Shown piece after piece: positions 17,445-28,800 of a stretch of 43,710 nt of DNA. Both the position numbers and the translations under genes were made by a program. The notes under the pieces were generated by a model. The model was not told where the DNA came from and made no database searches. It was given only the letters and a program-made list of their open reading frames with translations. Position 1 is the stretch's first letter. Each line of letters starts with the position of its first letter. Source of the stretch: Candidatus Electrothrix aarhusensis (GTDB lineage Bacteria > Desulfobacterota > Desulfobulbia > Desulfobulbales > Desulfobulbaceae); the NCBI GenBank assembly GCA_004028505.1, contig MTKO01000084.1:1-43710 (forward strand), in the 5' to 3' direction.

Positions 17445-17460
17445 TGGAATGCATTTTGCT
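17445..17460 (+). promoter_or_regulatory. candidate sigma-54 (-24/-12) promoter for amtB cluster
   Basis: TGGAATGCATTTTGCT has GG and GC exactly ten bases apart and ends TTTGCT, matching the TGGCAC-N5-TTGCW consensus at most key positions. It lies 254 bp before the amtB start, which implies a long leader. A second candidate, TGGCGATGCAACAGCT (17590-17605), is closer but lacks the TT. A sigma-54 link is expected for nitrogen genes; this is inferred from pattern only. Confidence 0.4.
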
Positions 17461-17713
17461 TGTATCACACGAGTATGATAATTTTTGAAAAAAGAAATCT
17501 ACATCACTCCCACATCACTCTACATTATTTATGATGACATGTATTTCTTATTAAAAAGCTTTTTCTTGGATCAAGGGCCAAGAGACAACTGGCGATGCAA
17601 CAGCTTATCTCGGTTTTAAAGTACAGTTCTTGAAAAAATATTTCCTCTTTGTTACAGTTACTTTCTTTTTTATTACGTAATTGTAACTTTATTTTCAATA
17701 AAGAGAGGGAAGG

Positions 17714-18937
17714 ATGATTGATGGAGCGGATACCGCCTTTGTTTTGGCGGCAGCAGGATTGGTTTTATTGATGACCCCTGGCTTGGCCCTGTTTTACGGG
17801 GGAATGGTGCGCAGCAAGAATGTGCTGGGGACCATTATGCAGAGCCTGATTATGATCTCGCTTATTTCGTTTGAGTGGGTATATATTGGCTACTCCATGT
17901 CCTTTGGGCCAGATGTGGGCGGGGTTATCGGAGATCTTTCTTGGTTCGCCTTGAACGGGGTGACCAATGCTCCCAGCGCGGATTATGCAACAACGATCCC
18001 GCAAACAGTGTTTATGATCTACCAGTGCATGTTTGCGGTGATCACTCCGGCTTTGATCACCGGGGCCTTTGCTGAGCGGGTTAAATTTGTGCCTTTTGCG
18101 ATTTTCAGCCTGCTTTGGGCAGTGTTAGTGTACAACCCGGTCTGCCACTGGATTTGGGGTGGCGGCTGGATGTCGACCCTTGCCACCCCGGTTTTGGATT
18201 TTGCCGGAGGGTTAGTCGTGCATGTCACCTGTGGTGCAGCCGCATTAGCCGCAATTATGGTGATTGGTCCTCGACAGGGATTTGGTCGGGAAAATTTTCT
18301 CCCGCATAACCTGCCCATGACCATGCTGGGGACCGGCCTGCTGTGGTTCGGGTGGTTTGGTTTTAACGGGGGGAGCGCCTTGGCAGCGGACGGAGTTGCC
18401 GCGACCGCTTTTGTTGCGACCCATCTTGCCGGAATGGCTGGAATGGCAACATGGACCCTGATGGAGTGGTTTGAACTCGGTAAGCCGACGACTCTCGGGG
18501 CAGCGTCCGGGGCTATTGCCGGTCTTGCCACAATTACGCCGGTAGCCGGATTTGTCGGGCCTAATTCAGCCATTGTTATTGGTCTAATTGCCGGGGTGGT
18601 ATGCTTCTTTGCCGTCAGTATGAAATCCAAGTTCGGCTATGATGATTCACTGGACGTGATCGGTATTCATGGCGTGGGCGGGCTGGTCGGCAGTTTATTG
18701 CTGGGTGTCTTTGCTTCTAAGTCGGTGAATCCGGGCGGGGCTGACGGCTTACTCACCGGAAATATTTCCCAGCTGCTTTCTCAAGTGATGGGCGTGGTCG
18801 TTGTCGGCATGTATGCTTTTGCGGTCTCTTGGATCCTTATTAAAGTCCTTCATACGACTATGGATATGCGCTTGACCGAAGAGAATGAGGTGCAAGGAAT
18901 GGATTATAGCGAGCACTCTGAGACAGCCTATAATTAA
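17714..18937 (+). CDS. amtB: ammonium transporter AmtB
   Basis: The protein has 407 residues and about eleven membrane spans. The start region (AGLVLLMTPGLALFYGGMVRSKN) is highly characteristic. The twin pore histidines are in HVTCGAAALAAI (residue 170) and HGVGGLVGSLLLG (residue 319). The phrase GTGLLWFGWFGFNGGSALAADG is also typical. It conducts ammonium across the inner membrane and is closed by PII when nitrogen is ample. A purine-rich site (GAGAGGGAAGG) precedes the ATG. The downstream PII gene is the standard partner. Confidence 0.97.
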   Translation: MIDGADTAFVLAAAGLVLLMTPGLALFYGGMVRSKNVLGTIMQSLIMISLISFEWVYIGYSMSFGPDVGGVIGDLSWFALNGVTNAPSADYATTIPQTVFMIYQCMFAVITPALITGAFAERVKFVPFAIFSLLWAVLVYNPVCHWIWGGGWMSTLATPVLDFAGGLVVHVTCGAAALAAIMVIGPRQGFGRENFLPHNLPMTMLGTGLLWFGWFGFNGGSALAADGVAATAFVATHLAGMAGMATWTLMEWFELGKPTTLGAASGAIAGLATITPVAGFVGPNSAIVIGLIAGVVCFFAVSMKSKFGYDDSLDVIGIHGVGGLVGSLLLGVFASKSVNPGGADGLLTGNISQLLSQVMGVVVVGMYAFAVSWILIKVLHTTMDMRLTEENEVQGMDYSEHSETAYN

Positions 18938-18992
18938 CAGGTTATAATCGGTTCATTTAACTGTTTCAACTTTCGAATTCTCGTTGTATGTT

Positions 18993-19057
18993 GGCTTCCA
19001 TAGAGCTGCTTGTCGTTGCCTGTCGCATCCGGCTGAAATGTCTGTAGCATGGAAGCC
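18993..19057 (+). repeat. inverted repeat in the amtB-glnK spacer
   Basis: GGCTTCCAT (18993-19001) and ATGGAAGCC (19049-19057) are perfect inverted arms, 47 bases apart. They could form an mRNA structure between amtB and glnK. The left arm overlaps TGGCTTCCATAGAGCT, which also has the GG-N10-GC spacing of a weak sigma-54 site. Function unknown. Confidence 0.4.
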
Positions 19058-19086
19058 GGAACGGGATAATAATTAATAAGAAATAA

Positions 19087-19439
<353 letters not shown>

Positions 19440-19440
<1 letters not shown>

Positions 19441-22019
19441 TGTCCTTGGAACTGCATGCACAACGGCAAGCCCTGGAAGAACTCTGGGAGCAGGGGCTGA
19501 GCGGTCATCAGCTGCTTCAGCAGCATACGGAACTGGTCGATACTTTTATTATTGACCACTTTAATGCCTCTCCAGCAGTCAGTCAGGCTCGCGGAAAAAT
19601 TGCCCTTGTTGCCTTGGGCGGATATGGTCGCCAAGAGCTTTATCCTTATTCTGATGTGGATCTGCTGCTGCTCCATGATCGCAAGTCTAAAAAGGATATG
19701 CAGGCGGTGGCGGAATCCATCCTCTATCCCCTCTGGGATGGTGGATTTGATGTTGGGCATAGTGTTCGCACCGTGAAGGACGCTGTCCGTTTTGCCAAGG
19801 AAGATTTTATTTTTGAGGTCTCCCTGCTGGATGCCAGACTGCTTGCCGGCTCGGAGTCACTGTACCGAGAGCTGCTGGACCGCTATCAGAAAAAGATTCT
19901 CTACGGGCAACGCCAGAAGTTCGTCCGCACAATGGATGAACTGTGCGTGGAGCGTCGCCAGAAATACGGTACCCATGCCTACCGTCTGGAGCCCCATATC
20001 AAAGAGGGGCGAGGTGGTATGCGGGATATCCAGGCTATGCTCTGGACAGCGAAAGCGGTCTTTGGTCTTTCCGGTCTTGATGCTATGGAAGGTGCCGGAA
20101 TGCTGACCTCGGCAGATCGCCACAGCTTTCAGGAATCCTGGAACATGTTGGCCCGGATACGTAATCGACTCCATTATATTAGTCGCCGCCATAACGATCA
20201 GATGCATTTTGAATTGCAGGAAGAAATGGCTGCCGCTTTCGGCTATGAGGATGGGATGGGCATGTTGGCGGTTGAACACCTGATGCGGGAGGTATACGGG
20301 CATCTGCAAAACATCTCCGTGGTCACGGACCTCTTTTTCGAGCAGGTCAATGAGGTGCTGGGGTTGGCTGAAAAAGATAAGGGTGAGCAGGAGGTTGAAC
20401 GGGATATCTCTGTCCGGGCCAAAACCCTGCGTCTGACCGCCACGGATGCTCAACTTACTGATCGGCCCGCATTGCTTATGCGCCTTTTTTTGCAGGCGGT
20501 GCGTAAGGATCTGTCTGTTCATCACAGCAGCCGTCGAGCTGTCACCCGAAACCTGCATTTGGTGGATGACCATTTTCGTTCTTCCAAGCGAGTTGCCAAT
20601 GCCTTTCTAGCCCTGCTGACGGAAAAAAATAATCCTGCGCCTGCCTTGGAAACCATGCTGGAAATTGGGCTACTGCCAGCCTATATTCCTGAATTCGGTG
20701 TTGTGGAATCCTTGGCCCAGCATGATTTGTATCATATATATACTGTGGATCGTCATCAGATACAGACGGTGGCGGAGCTGCACACGTTGCGCCAGACAGA
20801 AGAGGAGCTCTTTGCCTCCCTTTCTGCCTCGAACCTGCTACATGTGCTGTACTTGGCCGCCCTGCTCCATGATATTGGCAAAGGACAGCGCAAGGATCAT
20901 TCTGTTTTAGGAGCTGATCTCATTGACGACGTCGGGCAGAGGATGGGACTGGAAGGGAAAGAGCGTGATACCTTGTCCTTTCTTGTTCGCTACCACCTTT
21001 TTCTCCCGGAAAATGCCCTTCGGCGTGATCTTGAGGATCAGGATTTCATCCGCGATACAGCTGATCTGATCAAAGAGGCAGACGTGTTGACCATGCTCTA
21101 CCTTTTGTCTGTGGCCGACTCTAAGGCTACAGGCCCTTCGGCATGGTCGACTTGGAAGGCAACGTTGATGAGTGACTTGTTTCTCAAAGTTCGTTCCTGT
21201 CTGGAGGCGGAGTGTACCAGAGATAGCGATGTTGAGCAGGGCGAGGAGCAGGGAGTAGATTGGTTGCGGGAACAGATTCATGAGTTGCTTCATCCTGACG
21301 AGGCTCCCTTGAGGATAGCTGTGAAAGATTTGCCGTCAGATTATCTGGTCAGTTTCACACCAGAAGTGGTTTTGCACCATCTGCGACTCCATCGGGGTCA
21401 GGCGACGGTCCTTCAGCAAAAAGTACTGCTTTTTCCGGAAAAGAAACAAGGGTCTTGGTCGCTTCTTATGCTTTGTCGAGATAGACAGGGTTTATTGGCC
21501 AAGCTTTGTGGAGTGCTGGCCTTGCATAATCTCTCTGTGCTGGCCGCCCGGATTTTTACTTGGCCCGACGGAACAGTGGTGGATATGCTGGATCTAGCCC
21601 CGGAGGCAGCAATAGCATTTGACGAGCAGAATTGGAGTGCTCTGGAGCACGATTTGAATCAGGCAGTCAACTATCGTCTTGATGTTGGGCGGAAGCTGTA
21701 CAGTAAGCTGGAGTCTTCGGTCCTCGGGCGGCGGCGTCAGGTGCAGCAGCTGGCCAACAAGGTAATTATCGATAATGATGCTTCAGCTCGTCACACAGTT
21801 ATAGAGGTCTATGGCGATGATCAGCCAGGGACCCTTTATCAGCTGACACAGACCCTGTCTGACTTCCATCTGGATATTCATCGGGCAAGAATAGCGACTG
21901 AAGTGGAACAACTCATAGATGTTTTTTATGTGACCACTCAAGATCAAGAAAAAATAAGTAATAACGAGCTGCTTGATAGAGTTAAAGATGCCCTGTTCAA
22001 TATCATCAGTGATGAGTGA
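19440..22019 (+). CDS. glnD: [protein-PII] uridylyltransferase/uridylyl-removing enzyme GlnD
   Basis: The protein has 859 residues, full length. The nucleotidyltransferase motif GGYGRQELYPYSDVDLLLLHD is near residue 60, the HD hydrolase motif ALLHDIGKGQRKDHS near 475, and two ACT domains follow (about 672-745 and 785-855, the latter with GDDQPGTLYQLTQTL). It adds UMP to PII Tyr51 when glutamine is low and removes it when glutamine is high. The ATG overlaps the glnK stop, so the modifier is translationally coupled to its substrate. Confidence 0.96.
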
Positions 22020-22111
22020 TGAGAAAGAGGGGGCTGTAAAACGTTTAATTATCCGGTCTTCCGGAGTATTTTAATAACACCTCAACACCTAAATGTAATA
22101 AGGAGATCAAA

Positions 22112-23460
22112 ATGGGCTGCAACTGCAATAACATAACTCGTGAAGAGATCATGAAAATTATCGAGGAGCAGAATGTGCATTTCTTCCGGCTCCAGTTTGT
22201 CGATATTCTCGGAAATATGAAGAATATCGCCATTCCGCTGAGCCAGATTGAGAAAGCCCTGGACGGTAACATGATGTTTGACGGTTCTTCCATTGACGGT
22301 TTTGTCCGTATTGAAGAGTCGGATATGTACCTGAAGCCGGACTTCAACACCTTTACTGTTCTGCCCTGGAGAAACCAGAGCGGCACCAATGCAGCCCGGA
22401 TCATCTGTGATGTGGCCAAGGCTGACGGTACTCCCTTTTCAGGCTGTCCCCGAAACAACCTGAAGCGTGTTCTTGCTGAGGCCAAAGACATGGGCTATAC
22501 CATGAATGTAGGCACTGAGGCCGAATTCTTCCTGTTTGAGCAGGACGAAGGTGGCAGCGGCAGCACGGTGACACACGATGTCGCAGGATACTTTGACGTT
22601 GATCCCGGCGATAAGGGTATCAACTGCCGCCGCGATATCATTGAGACCCTGGAGGCTATGGGCTTTGAGATTGAGGCCTCTCACCATGAGGTTGCTGAAG
22701 GACAGCATGAGGTTAACTTCAAGTATGCTGATGCCCTGACAGCCGCAGACAACACCGTGACCTTTAAGTGGGTTGTTCGCTCTATCGCTGCTGAGTACGG
22801 TCTCCATGCTACCTTCATGCCCAAACCGGTTTTCGGTATCAACGGTTCCGGTATGCATTGTAACCAATCTCTGTTTAACGCAGACGGCACCAATGCCTTC
22901 TTCGATGAGAATGGTCCGCTGAAGCTTTCCGAGACCGCGTATAAGTACATTGCAGGTATGGCTAAGAATGCTAAGGGTTTTGCTGCGGTTACCAACCGCT
23001 GGTTAACTCCTACAAGCGACTGGTTCCGGGCTACGAAGCTCCGGTTTATGTTGCTTGGTCCGCTTCCAACCGTTCTGCTTTGATCCGTATTCCGGCTTCA
23101 CGCGGAGTGGGAACCCGTACTGAGGTGCGCTGTCCGGATCCTGCCTGTAATCCGTACTTGGCCTTTGCCATGATGCTGAACTCCGGTCTGGACGGCATCA
23201 AGAATAATCTGGAAGCTCCGAGCTCAGTTGATCAGGATATCTTCTCCATGACCGCTGCGGAGAAAGAGGCTGCCGGTATTGAGAGCCTGCCTGCAAACCT
23301 GAAAGAAGCACTTGAAGCGCTCAAGGTTAATCCTATTGCTGAAGAAACCCTTGGTTCGCATATCTTTGAGAACTATATTGATAACAAAGAGAAAGAGTGG
23401 GATAGCTACCGCACAGCGGTTACTGACTGGGAATTGGAGAATTATCTGAATACGTACTAG
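22112..23460 (+). CDS. glnA: glutamine synthetase type I (alpha subtype), frameshifted
   Basis: Two frames make a protein of about 449 residues. Frame 1 covers [22 protein letters not shown], the AEFFLFE region and [10 protein letters not shown]; frame 2, readable from about 22998 ([22 protein letters not shown]), covers [26 protein letters not shown] and the C-terminus. Adding one C in AACCG (22994-22998) restores the classic [10 protein letters not shown] sequence. Length and C-terminus (ending [11 protein letters not shown]) are of the GSI-alpha type; the adenylylation loop of GSI-beta is not seen. It makes glutamine from glutamate, ammonia and ATP. AAGGAG precedes the ATG. The N-terminus carries an unusual CNC. 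Confidence 0.93.
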
Positions 23461-23509
23461 TCGTCGTAGTTATCTAGGCTCGCTATAACGGCGGGCCGCT
23501 GACGTATTA

Positions 23510-23558
23510 GGGTAACTTTCTGGGGGTAACTTACACCTGTTGAAAGTTACCCTTTTTT
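23510..23558 (+). terminator. rho-independent terminator after glnA
   Basis: GGGTAACTTTC (23510-23520) pairs perfectly with GAAAGTTACCC (23542-23552), followed by six T. The loop holds a second copy of GGTAACTT. It lies 50 bp after the glnA stop and ends the nitrogen cluster. Confidence 0.9.
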
Positions 23559-23608
23559 ATTACTAAATTCTGGCTACACGAATAAGATTTTGCTGATAAT
23601 ATTTCATT

Positions 23609-24637
23609 CTAGCCCTTGCAAAAGGCCACAAGCTGATCAAGTTTTTCCAGCGCCGCCCCCGAGGCAATAATCTCCCTTGCCTGTTCCACCCCGGCCTGAA
23701 GATCAGCGGCCTTGCCCGTAGCCAGCAAAGCTGCTCCAGCATTGAGCAGCACCATGTCTAGCCGGGCACCGGGCGTATTGCTGAGCACCTCTCGAACCAA
23801 GGCTGCTGACTCCTCGGCAGTCGCTCCACCCCGGATATCATCAATGGTTGCCCGGCTCAGCCCCACGTCTTCCGGTTCGACCGTATAGCTCTCCACCTTG
23901 CCGTCATGAGCATCGGCCACATACGAGGTGCCGGTGACCGTCATTTCATCCATATTACCTTCACCCCAGACTACCAAGGTACGTTTCATACCTAATCGAC
24001 TCAGCACTTCGGCGATGGGCACGGTCAATTCCTTGGCAAAAACACCGGTGAGCTGGACATTGGCTCCAGCTGGGTTGGTCATCGGCCCGAGAATGTTGAA
24101 GATGGTGCGGATACCCATTTCACGTCTAGGGCCGATAGCGTATTTCATGGCCCCGTGCAGCATGGGGGCGAACAAGAAGCCGATCCCAACGGTGCGTACG
24201 CATTTCGCCACTCGATCTGCCGATAAAGAAAGATCAACGCCCAAAGCCTCTAGCACATCAGCGCTGCCGCAGGAGGAAGATATGGCCCGATTACCGTGCT
24301 TGGCCACCGGAATTCCGGCACCTGCTACAACAAAAGCTGTGGTGGTGGAGACATTAAAGGTACCGGAACCGTCGCCACCTGTGCCCACGATATCCATGAG
24401 CAGTTCCCCGGAGTCGGTGTCCACTCCGGTATCGACAAAGGTGGCCTTTTCCCGCATAACCTGAACCGCACCGGCGATTTCGTCGATGGTCTCGCCCTTC
24501 ATGCGCAGGGCGGTGATAAAGGAACCGATCTGGGCATCGGTAGCCTTGCCGCTCATTATTTCCTGCATGGTTGCGGTCATCTGTTCTTCATTAAGATCTT
24601 GGCCGGTTACCACCTGGGCGATTGCTTCTTGTATCAT
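23609..24637 (-). CDS. trpD: anthranilate phosphoribosyltransferase TrpD
   Basis: The protein has 342 residues, full length. The PRPP-binding loop GTGGDGSGTFNVST is near residue 81; KHGNRAISSSCGSADVLEALGV and GIGFLFAPMLHGAMKYAIGPRREMGIRTIFNILGP are family hallmarks. It transfers phosphoribose to anthranilate in tryptophan synthesis. GAGG precedes the ATG. No other trp gene is in the window, so the gene stands apart from a trp operon. It is convergent with glnA. Confidence 0.96.
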   Translation of the reverse strand: MIQEAIAQVVTGQDLNEEQMTATMQEIMSGKATDAQIGSFITALRMKGETIDEIAGAVQVMREKATFVDTGVDTDSGELLMDIVGTGGDGSGTFNVSTTTAFVVAGAGIPVAKHGNRAISSSCGSADVLEALGVDLSLSADRVAKCVRTVGIGFLFAPMLHGAMKYAIGPRREMGIRTIFNILGPMTNPAGANVQLTGVFAKELTVPIAEVLSRLGMKRTLVVWGEGNMDEMTVTGTSYVADAHDGKVESYTVEPEDVGLSRATIDDIRGGATAEESAALVREVLSNTPGARLDMVLLNAGAALLATGKAADLQAGVEQAREIIASGAALEKLDQLVAFCKG

Positions 24638-24669
24638 GGCTGAATGTCCTCAAAATAATCGTTGGTTCG

Positions 24670-24873
24670 TTATGTGAAATTTTGCGTGTAGGTACCACAA
24701 CCCTCTTCCGAAAGGGCAAATAGCAGGGTGCAGTTATTGCCACTTGGGTCATGTTGATCGTAATGAGCACATTTCAGATTTTCGCAGATTCTGAATTCAT
24801 TCTGGTCGCCTGTTTTAGAATATTTCTCCACAGGAGAAATGGGCTTTTGGGTAGAATTTTTATGGCAATGCAT
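24670..24873 (-). CDS. small Cys-rich protein, possibly metal-binding
   Basis: This 67-residue ORF lies just upstream of trpD on the same strand. Its middle holds CENLKCAHYDQHDPSGNNC followed by a fifth cysteine in EEGCGTY. The C-x4-C-x12-C-x12-C spacing with a Tyr/Asp-rich loop is what one expects of a small zinc- or iron-sulfur-binding domain. No Shine-Dalgarno is visible before the ATG at 24873, which lowers confidence. I do not recognise a named family. Confidence 0.5.
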   Translation of the reverse strand: MHCHKNSTQKPISPVEKYSKTGDQNEFRICENLKCAHYDQHDPSGNNCTLLFALSEEGCGTYTQNFT

Positions 24874-25198
24874 GATTTTTTATATATTAAAGGATGATGC
24901 TCTTCAACGTATTGTTAAACCTTTTAACTTATCTCGTTGTTGTCCGCTAGGCAACGAAAAAACACTATATTTTTAATCACACCTTCTTTCAGGGCTCGCT
25001 CCTTGCAATCCCTTTTTCTCTCGGTCATAATGAAGAGATCATGATAGAGGTTCGGGAGAACGATGCTTTGTTGATTTTTTACAAGTTCGGCGTGAAATTC
25101 TTAGGTGTTGTCGGCTCGAATAAAATCATTCACAACCCTCTCGGTGATAAAGAAAACAAGTAACTTGTCAGTGTAATACCGTAAAATGGAGCTTCATT
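24874..25198. other. intergenic region
   Basis: About 325 bases without a gene I can support. It contains the weak inverted repeat CGTTGttgtccgctaggCAACG (about 24943-24955, approximate) and must include the promoter of the dockerin-like gene. Nothing else stands out. Confidence 0.4.
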
Positions 25199-25624
25199 AT
25201 GAAGAAAAGGAAAAAAGGTATGTTGTTGATTCTGAGTTTATTGGCAGTGTTTATGTCGATGTCCCCTGCCGGGGCTGAGTGTAAAAAAGGAGATGCGAAT
25301 ATGGATGGCGATGTGGATCATGCAGATTTATATGAAATAAAAGAGCTTCTTCGCTTGGGAGATACCTGTAGACCGGTTCCCGAATGTGCAGATTATGACG
25401 GGGACGGTTCAATTACTGTTTTTGACGTGCGCAGCGTCCTTGTTGCCATCAGTAAGGAATGTGTACCCGGAGATGCTAATACTAGCGGACATTTGACCGT
25501 GGCTGATATCTGTAAGGTGGAAAAAATGATCGCCCACAAAGAGTATTCAAAATGTGCAGACTGTAATGAGGACGGGCTGTTAAACGAGGAAGATGTCAGC
25601 TGTCTGCACAGCAAGGTCTATTGA
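25199..25624 (+). CDS. secreted dockerin-like protein with four EF-hand-type calcium loops
   Basis: The protein has 141 residues. A clear signal peptide (MKKRKKGMLLILSLLAVF ... PAGA) is followed by four loops of the dockerin/EF-hand type: GDANMDGDVDHADL, ADYDGDGSITVFDV, GDANTSGHLTVADI and ADCNEDGLLNEEDV. They form two dockerin-like pairs. Loops 1, 2 and 4 keep the aspartates that bind calcium; loop 3 has lost several. Eight cysteines, several close to the loops, suggest disulfides. No catalytic domain or cohesin is present. It may be a periplasmic or surface adaptor or calcium-binding structural protein; this is inference. Confidence 0.8.
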   Translation: MKKRKKGMLLILSLLAVFMSMSPAGAECKKGDANMDGDVDHADLYEIKELLRLGDTCRPVPECADYDGDGSITVFDVRSVLVAISKECVPGDANTSGHLTVADICKVEKMIAHKEYSKCADCNEDGLLNEEDVSCLHSKVY

Positions 25625-25877
25625 TTACTGTAGATTACGGTAAATTACTATAGCCAGCTGTTTTTGAGGATGAGCCTCTTTTTCTCACTCTTCGCTTTCC
25701 CTTGCTTTTTTGTTGATGACTGAATATTGTTCTCGTCGTTATTGGAAAAAATAACGCCTCTTTTTTTCGTACGGGAAAGGGGCTTTCTAAGAGGACGCTG
25801 AACATCGGTTGTATTCTGCCGCATCCGCAGATTCTTCTCCTTTTGTCATTAAAATACATTTCGGCAGAGCGGAAACC

Positions 25878-28800
25878 ATGCTGTCAATCTGCAATCAGCT
25901 GTCCAGTAAGGAAGGGCAGCAAGAGAAAAGAAGAGATATCTGTGGGTTGCACGGCGGTAGCGCGGCCTTGTTCATGGCCCGTCTTCAAGTGATACAGCAG
26001 CAGACCATTTGCTGCCTTGTTCCATCGGATGATCTGCTGGAAACCCTGGCCGGGGATATCCGTCTCTTTACCGATATTCCAGTTCTTACCTATCCCGCCT
26101 TTGAGATAGCCCCCTACACCCAGCTTGCCCCGGATCCGACCACCGTAGCGACCCGACTCTCCACGCTCTATTTTCTCCAGGAACGCAGTAGCCCCTGCAT
26201 TGTGCTGACTTCGGTTGAGGCCGTTATGCGGCGGATTCTGCCTCAGCAAATCCTGAGTAGGAGTTGTGAGCTGGTCATGGCCGGTGAAGACACGGACAGG
26301 GATGCCCTGGTTGCCTCGCTCATCGATGCCGGGTATCAGTCCTGTGAACTGGTGCGTCAGCCTGGTGATTTGGCTGTGCGGGGCGGTATTATTGATCTCT
26401 TTCCGCCTGCTTCTGGGCTTTCTGGCGGACCTGCCGGTCAAGGTCCTCTGCGTCTTGATTTTTTTGGCGATACAGTGGAATCCATCCGGGTCTTTGATCC
26501 ACAGAGTCAACGCTCCGAGGAAGAATTGGAGGAGGCTGTCCTCCTGCCTGCCTCGGATATTCTCTTTCCCGCTCCTTCGGCTGTGGAAAAATGGCGGCAG
26601 GACCTGTATGTCGCTATTGAAGAACTGAGCCCCGATCATACCCCTGATCATGCTGACTCTGACCAATTCCGCCAGGTAATGCAGCAGTTACGGGACCGGA
26701 TTCGTTTTCCAGGGATTGAATTTCTGCTTCCGCTTATGTACCAAGATCCCGGCCCGCAGACTCTGTTTGATTATCTCCCTGCTGCCTGTCCCTGTATTCT
26801 CTATGATCCGGTGACCATCAAGCGCAAGACAGCCTTGGTTCGAGACAGAATTGCGGCCAATTATGAGGAAGCTGCAAGCGAAGGAGGTCAAGGGCTGGCC
26901 TTGCCTCCGAAGACCCTTTTTGTGGAGCAGGAGGAATTGGAACGATGCCTCGGCAAGAGACTCAGGTCGATCTCTGTCTGTATCCTGATCCAGATGCTCT
27001 GCAAACGCCGATTATCCAGCAAGTCGGTGATCATTCCCTGCTCCGGCAGGAGATAGAGCTGCAACGGAAGAAACGAGGAGTGCTGGCCCCGCTTGCTGAT
27101 CGTCTCCTGAAATGGCAGAAGGCAAAGGATACGGTTGTTTTTTCCTGTCGCTCCGGCAGGCAGGTAGAACATCTGGAAGAGATGTTGGCAGGATACGGCA
27201 TCCAATGTGGTCGGGGAACGACCCCACTTGATCTGCAACAGCAGTATCCCGGACAGGTCCTCCTTGTTGAGCATCCCCTATCCCAGGGGTTTGATTTGGC
27301 GGAAGAGCAGCTACATATCCTCTCGGCTGCTGAATTATTCGGGGAAAAACGGCTACAGCCGGGCCGCAGAAAGAAGGGGAGCAGGCCCCAAGGTGAGCCT
27401 GTTGCCTTGGAGGAGATCTCTGTCGGGGATGTTGTTGTCCACCGGGATCACGGCCTGGCCAGCTTCCAAGGTTTGGTCAACATGGATTTTGCTGGCCAGC
27501 GTGGTGATTTCATGCTGCTTGAGTTTTTGGGCAATGATAAGCTCTATATTCCAGTGCATCAGTTGCACTGGGTCAGTCGTTATCAGGGTCTGACTGATCA
27601 GCAGCCTAAGCTCGATCGGCTGGGCTCCCAACGCTGGCAGACTGCCAAGAAAAAGGTCACCGAGGCGGTCTGGCAGGTTGCTCAAGAATTGTTGGCTATT
27701 TATGCCCGCCGTGAGATCCGCAAGGGCCATTGTTTTCAGCCACCGGGCATTCTTTTCAAGGAGTTGGCTGAATCCTTTCCCTATGACGAGACGGAAGGTC
27801 AGGCCAAGGCCATTGACGAGGTGCTCAAGGATCTCTGTTCGGATAAACCCATGGACCGGCTGGTCTGCGGTGATGTTGGCTACGGTAAAACCGAGGTCGC
27901 GGTTCGGGCTGCGTATAAGGCCATCGAAGACGGCTTTCAGGTGGCGGTTTTGGTGCCTACCACGGTTTTGGCGGAACAGCATGCAGCGACCTTTCGGGAG
28001 CGTTTTTCCGGTTTTGACGTGGAAGTTGCCAGCACCAACCGCTTTCGCAGCACCAAGGAACAGAAGGATATTGTTCGGGAGCTGAAAGAGGGGCATATCA
28101 ACTTGGTGGTAGGAACCCATCGCCTGCTTTCTAAAAGCATTGTTTTTCAGAAGCTGGGCCTGCTGATCGTGGATGAGGAACACCGTTTCGGCGTTTCCCA
28201 TAAGGAGAAGATCAAAAAGCTGCGGGCGGATGTGGATGTGCTCACCCTGACCGCCACCCCGATCCCCCGCACCTTGCAAATGTCCCTTTTGGGGATTCGC
28301 GATTTGTCCGTGATCTCCAGCCCGCCCCGGCAGCGGCGTGCGGTCAAGACCTTTCTGGCTCGCTATGACGATCTGGTTATTCGGGAGGCGGTGCAGCAGG
28401 AGCTGGAGCGCGGAGGTCAGGTTTTCTTTGTCCATAATCGAGTCAAGTCCATCCATCGGATCGCGGAGCAGATTGAGCAACTGGTACCTCATGCCCGCAT
28501 TGCTGTGGCCCACGGCCAGATGGCGGGCAAGCATTTGGAAGATATCATGGTCAGCTTTATCAACCATGAGGTGGATATCTTGGTCAGTACCACGATCATC
28601 GAATCTGGCTTGGATATCCCCAATGCCAATACCATTATTATTAACCGGGCCGACCGCATCGGGCTTGCAGACATGTACCAGCTGCGGGGCAGGGTAGGGC
28701 GTTCTTCACGCCAATCCTATGCCTATTTGTTGGTGCCGTCCACTGAGCAAATGACGGCAGACGCCGGACAGCGGTTGCGGGCCCTGATGGATTGCTCCGA

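Larger units (their letters stand above)
17196..17713. other. intergenic regulatory region between degQ and amtB
   Basis: About 500 bases, AT-rich, with no gene on either strand. It separates the divergent protease and ammonium transporter genes. It holds a strong palindrome (17380-17400) and two sequences with the GG-N10-GC spacing of sigma-54 promoters (17445-17460 and 17590-17605). It should contain the nitrogen-responsive control of the amtB cluster. Confidence 0.5.

Noticed and set aside
27353-28567. 404-codon minus-strand ORF inside mfd
   Set aside because: It is antisense to the conserved helicase core and encodes no recognisable domain; a shadow frame.
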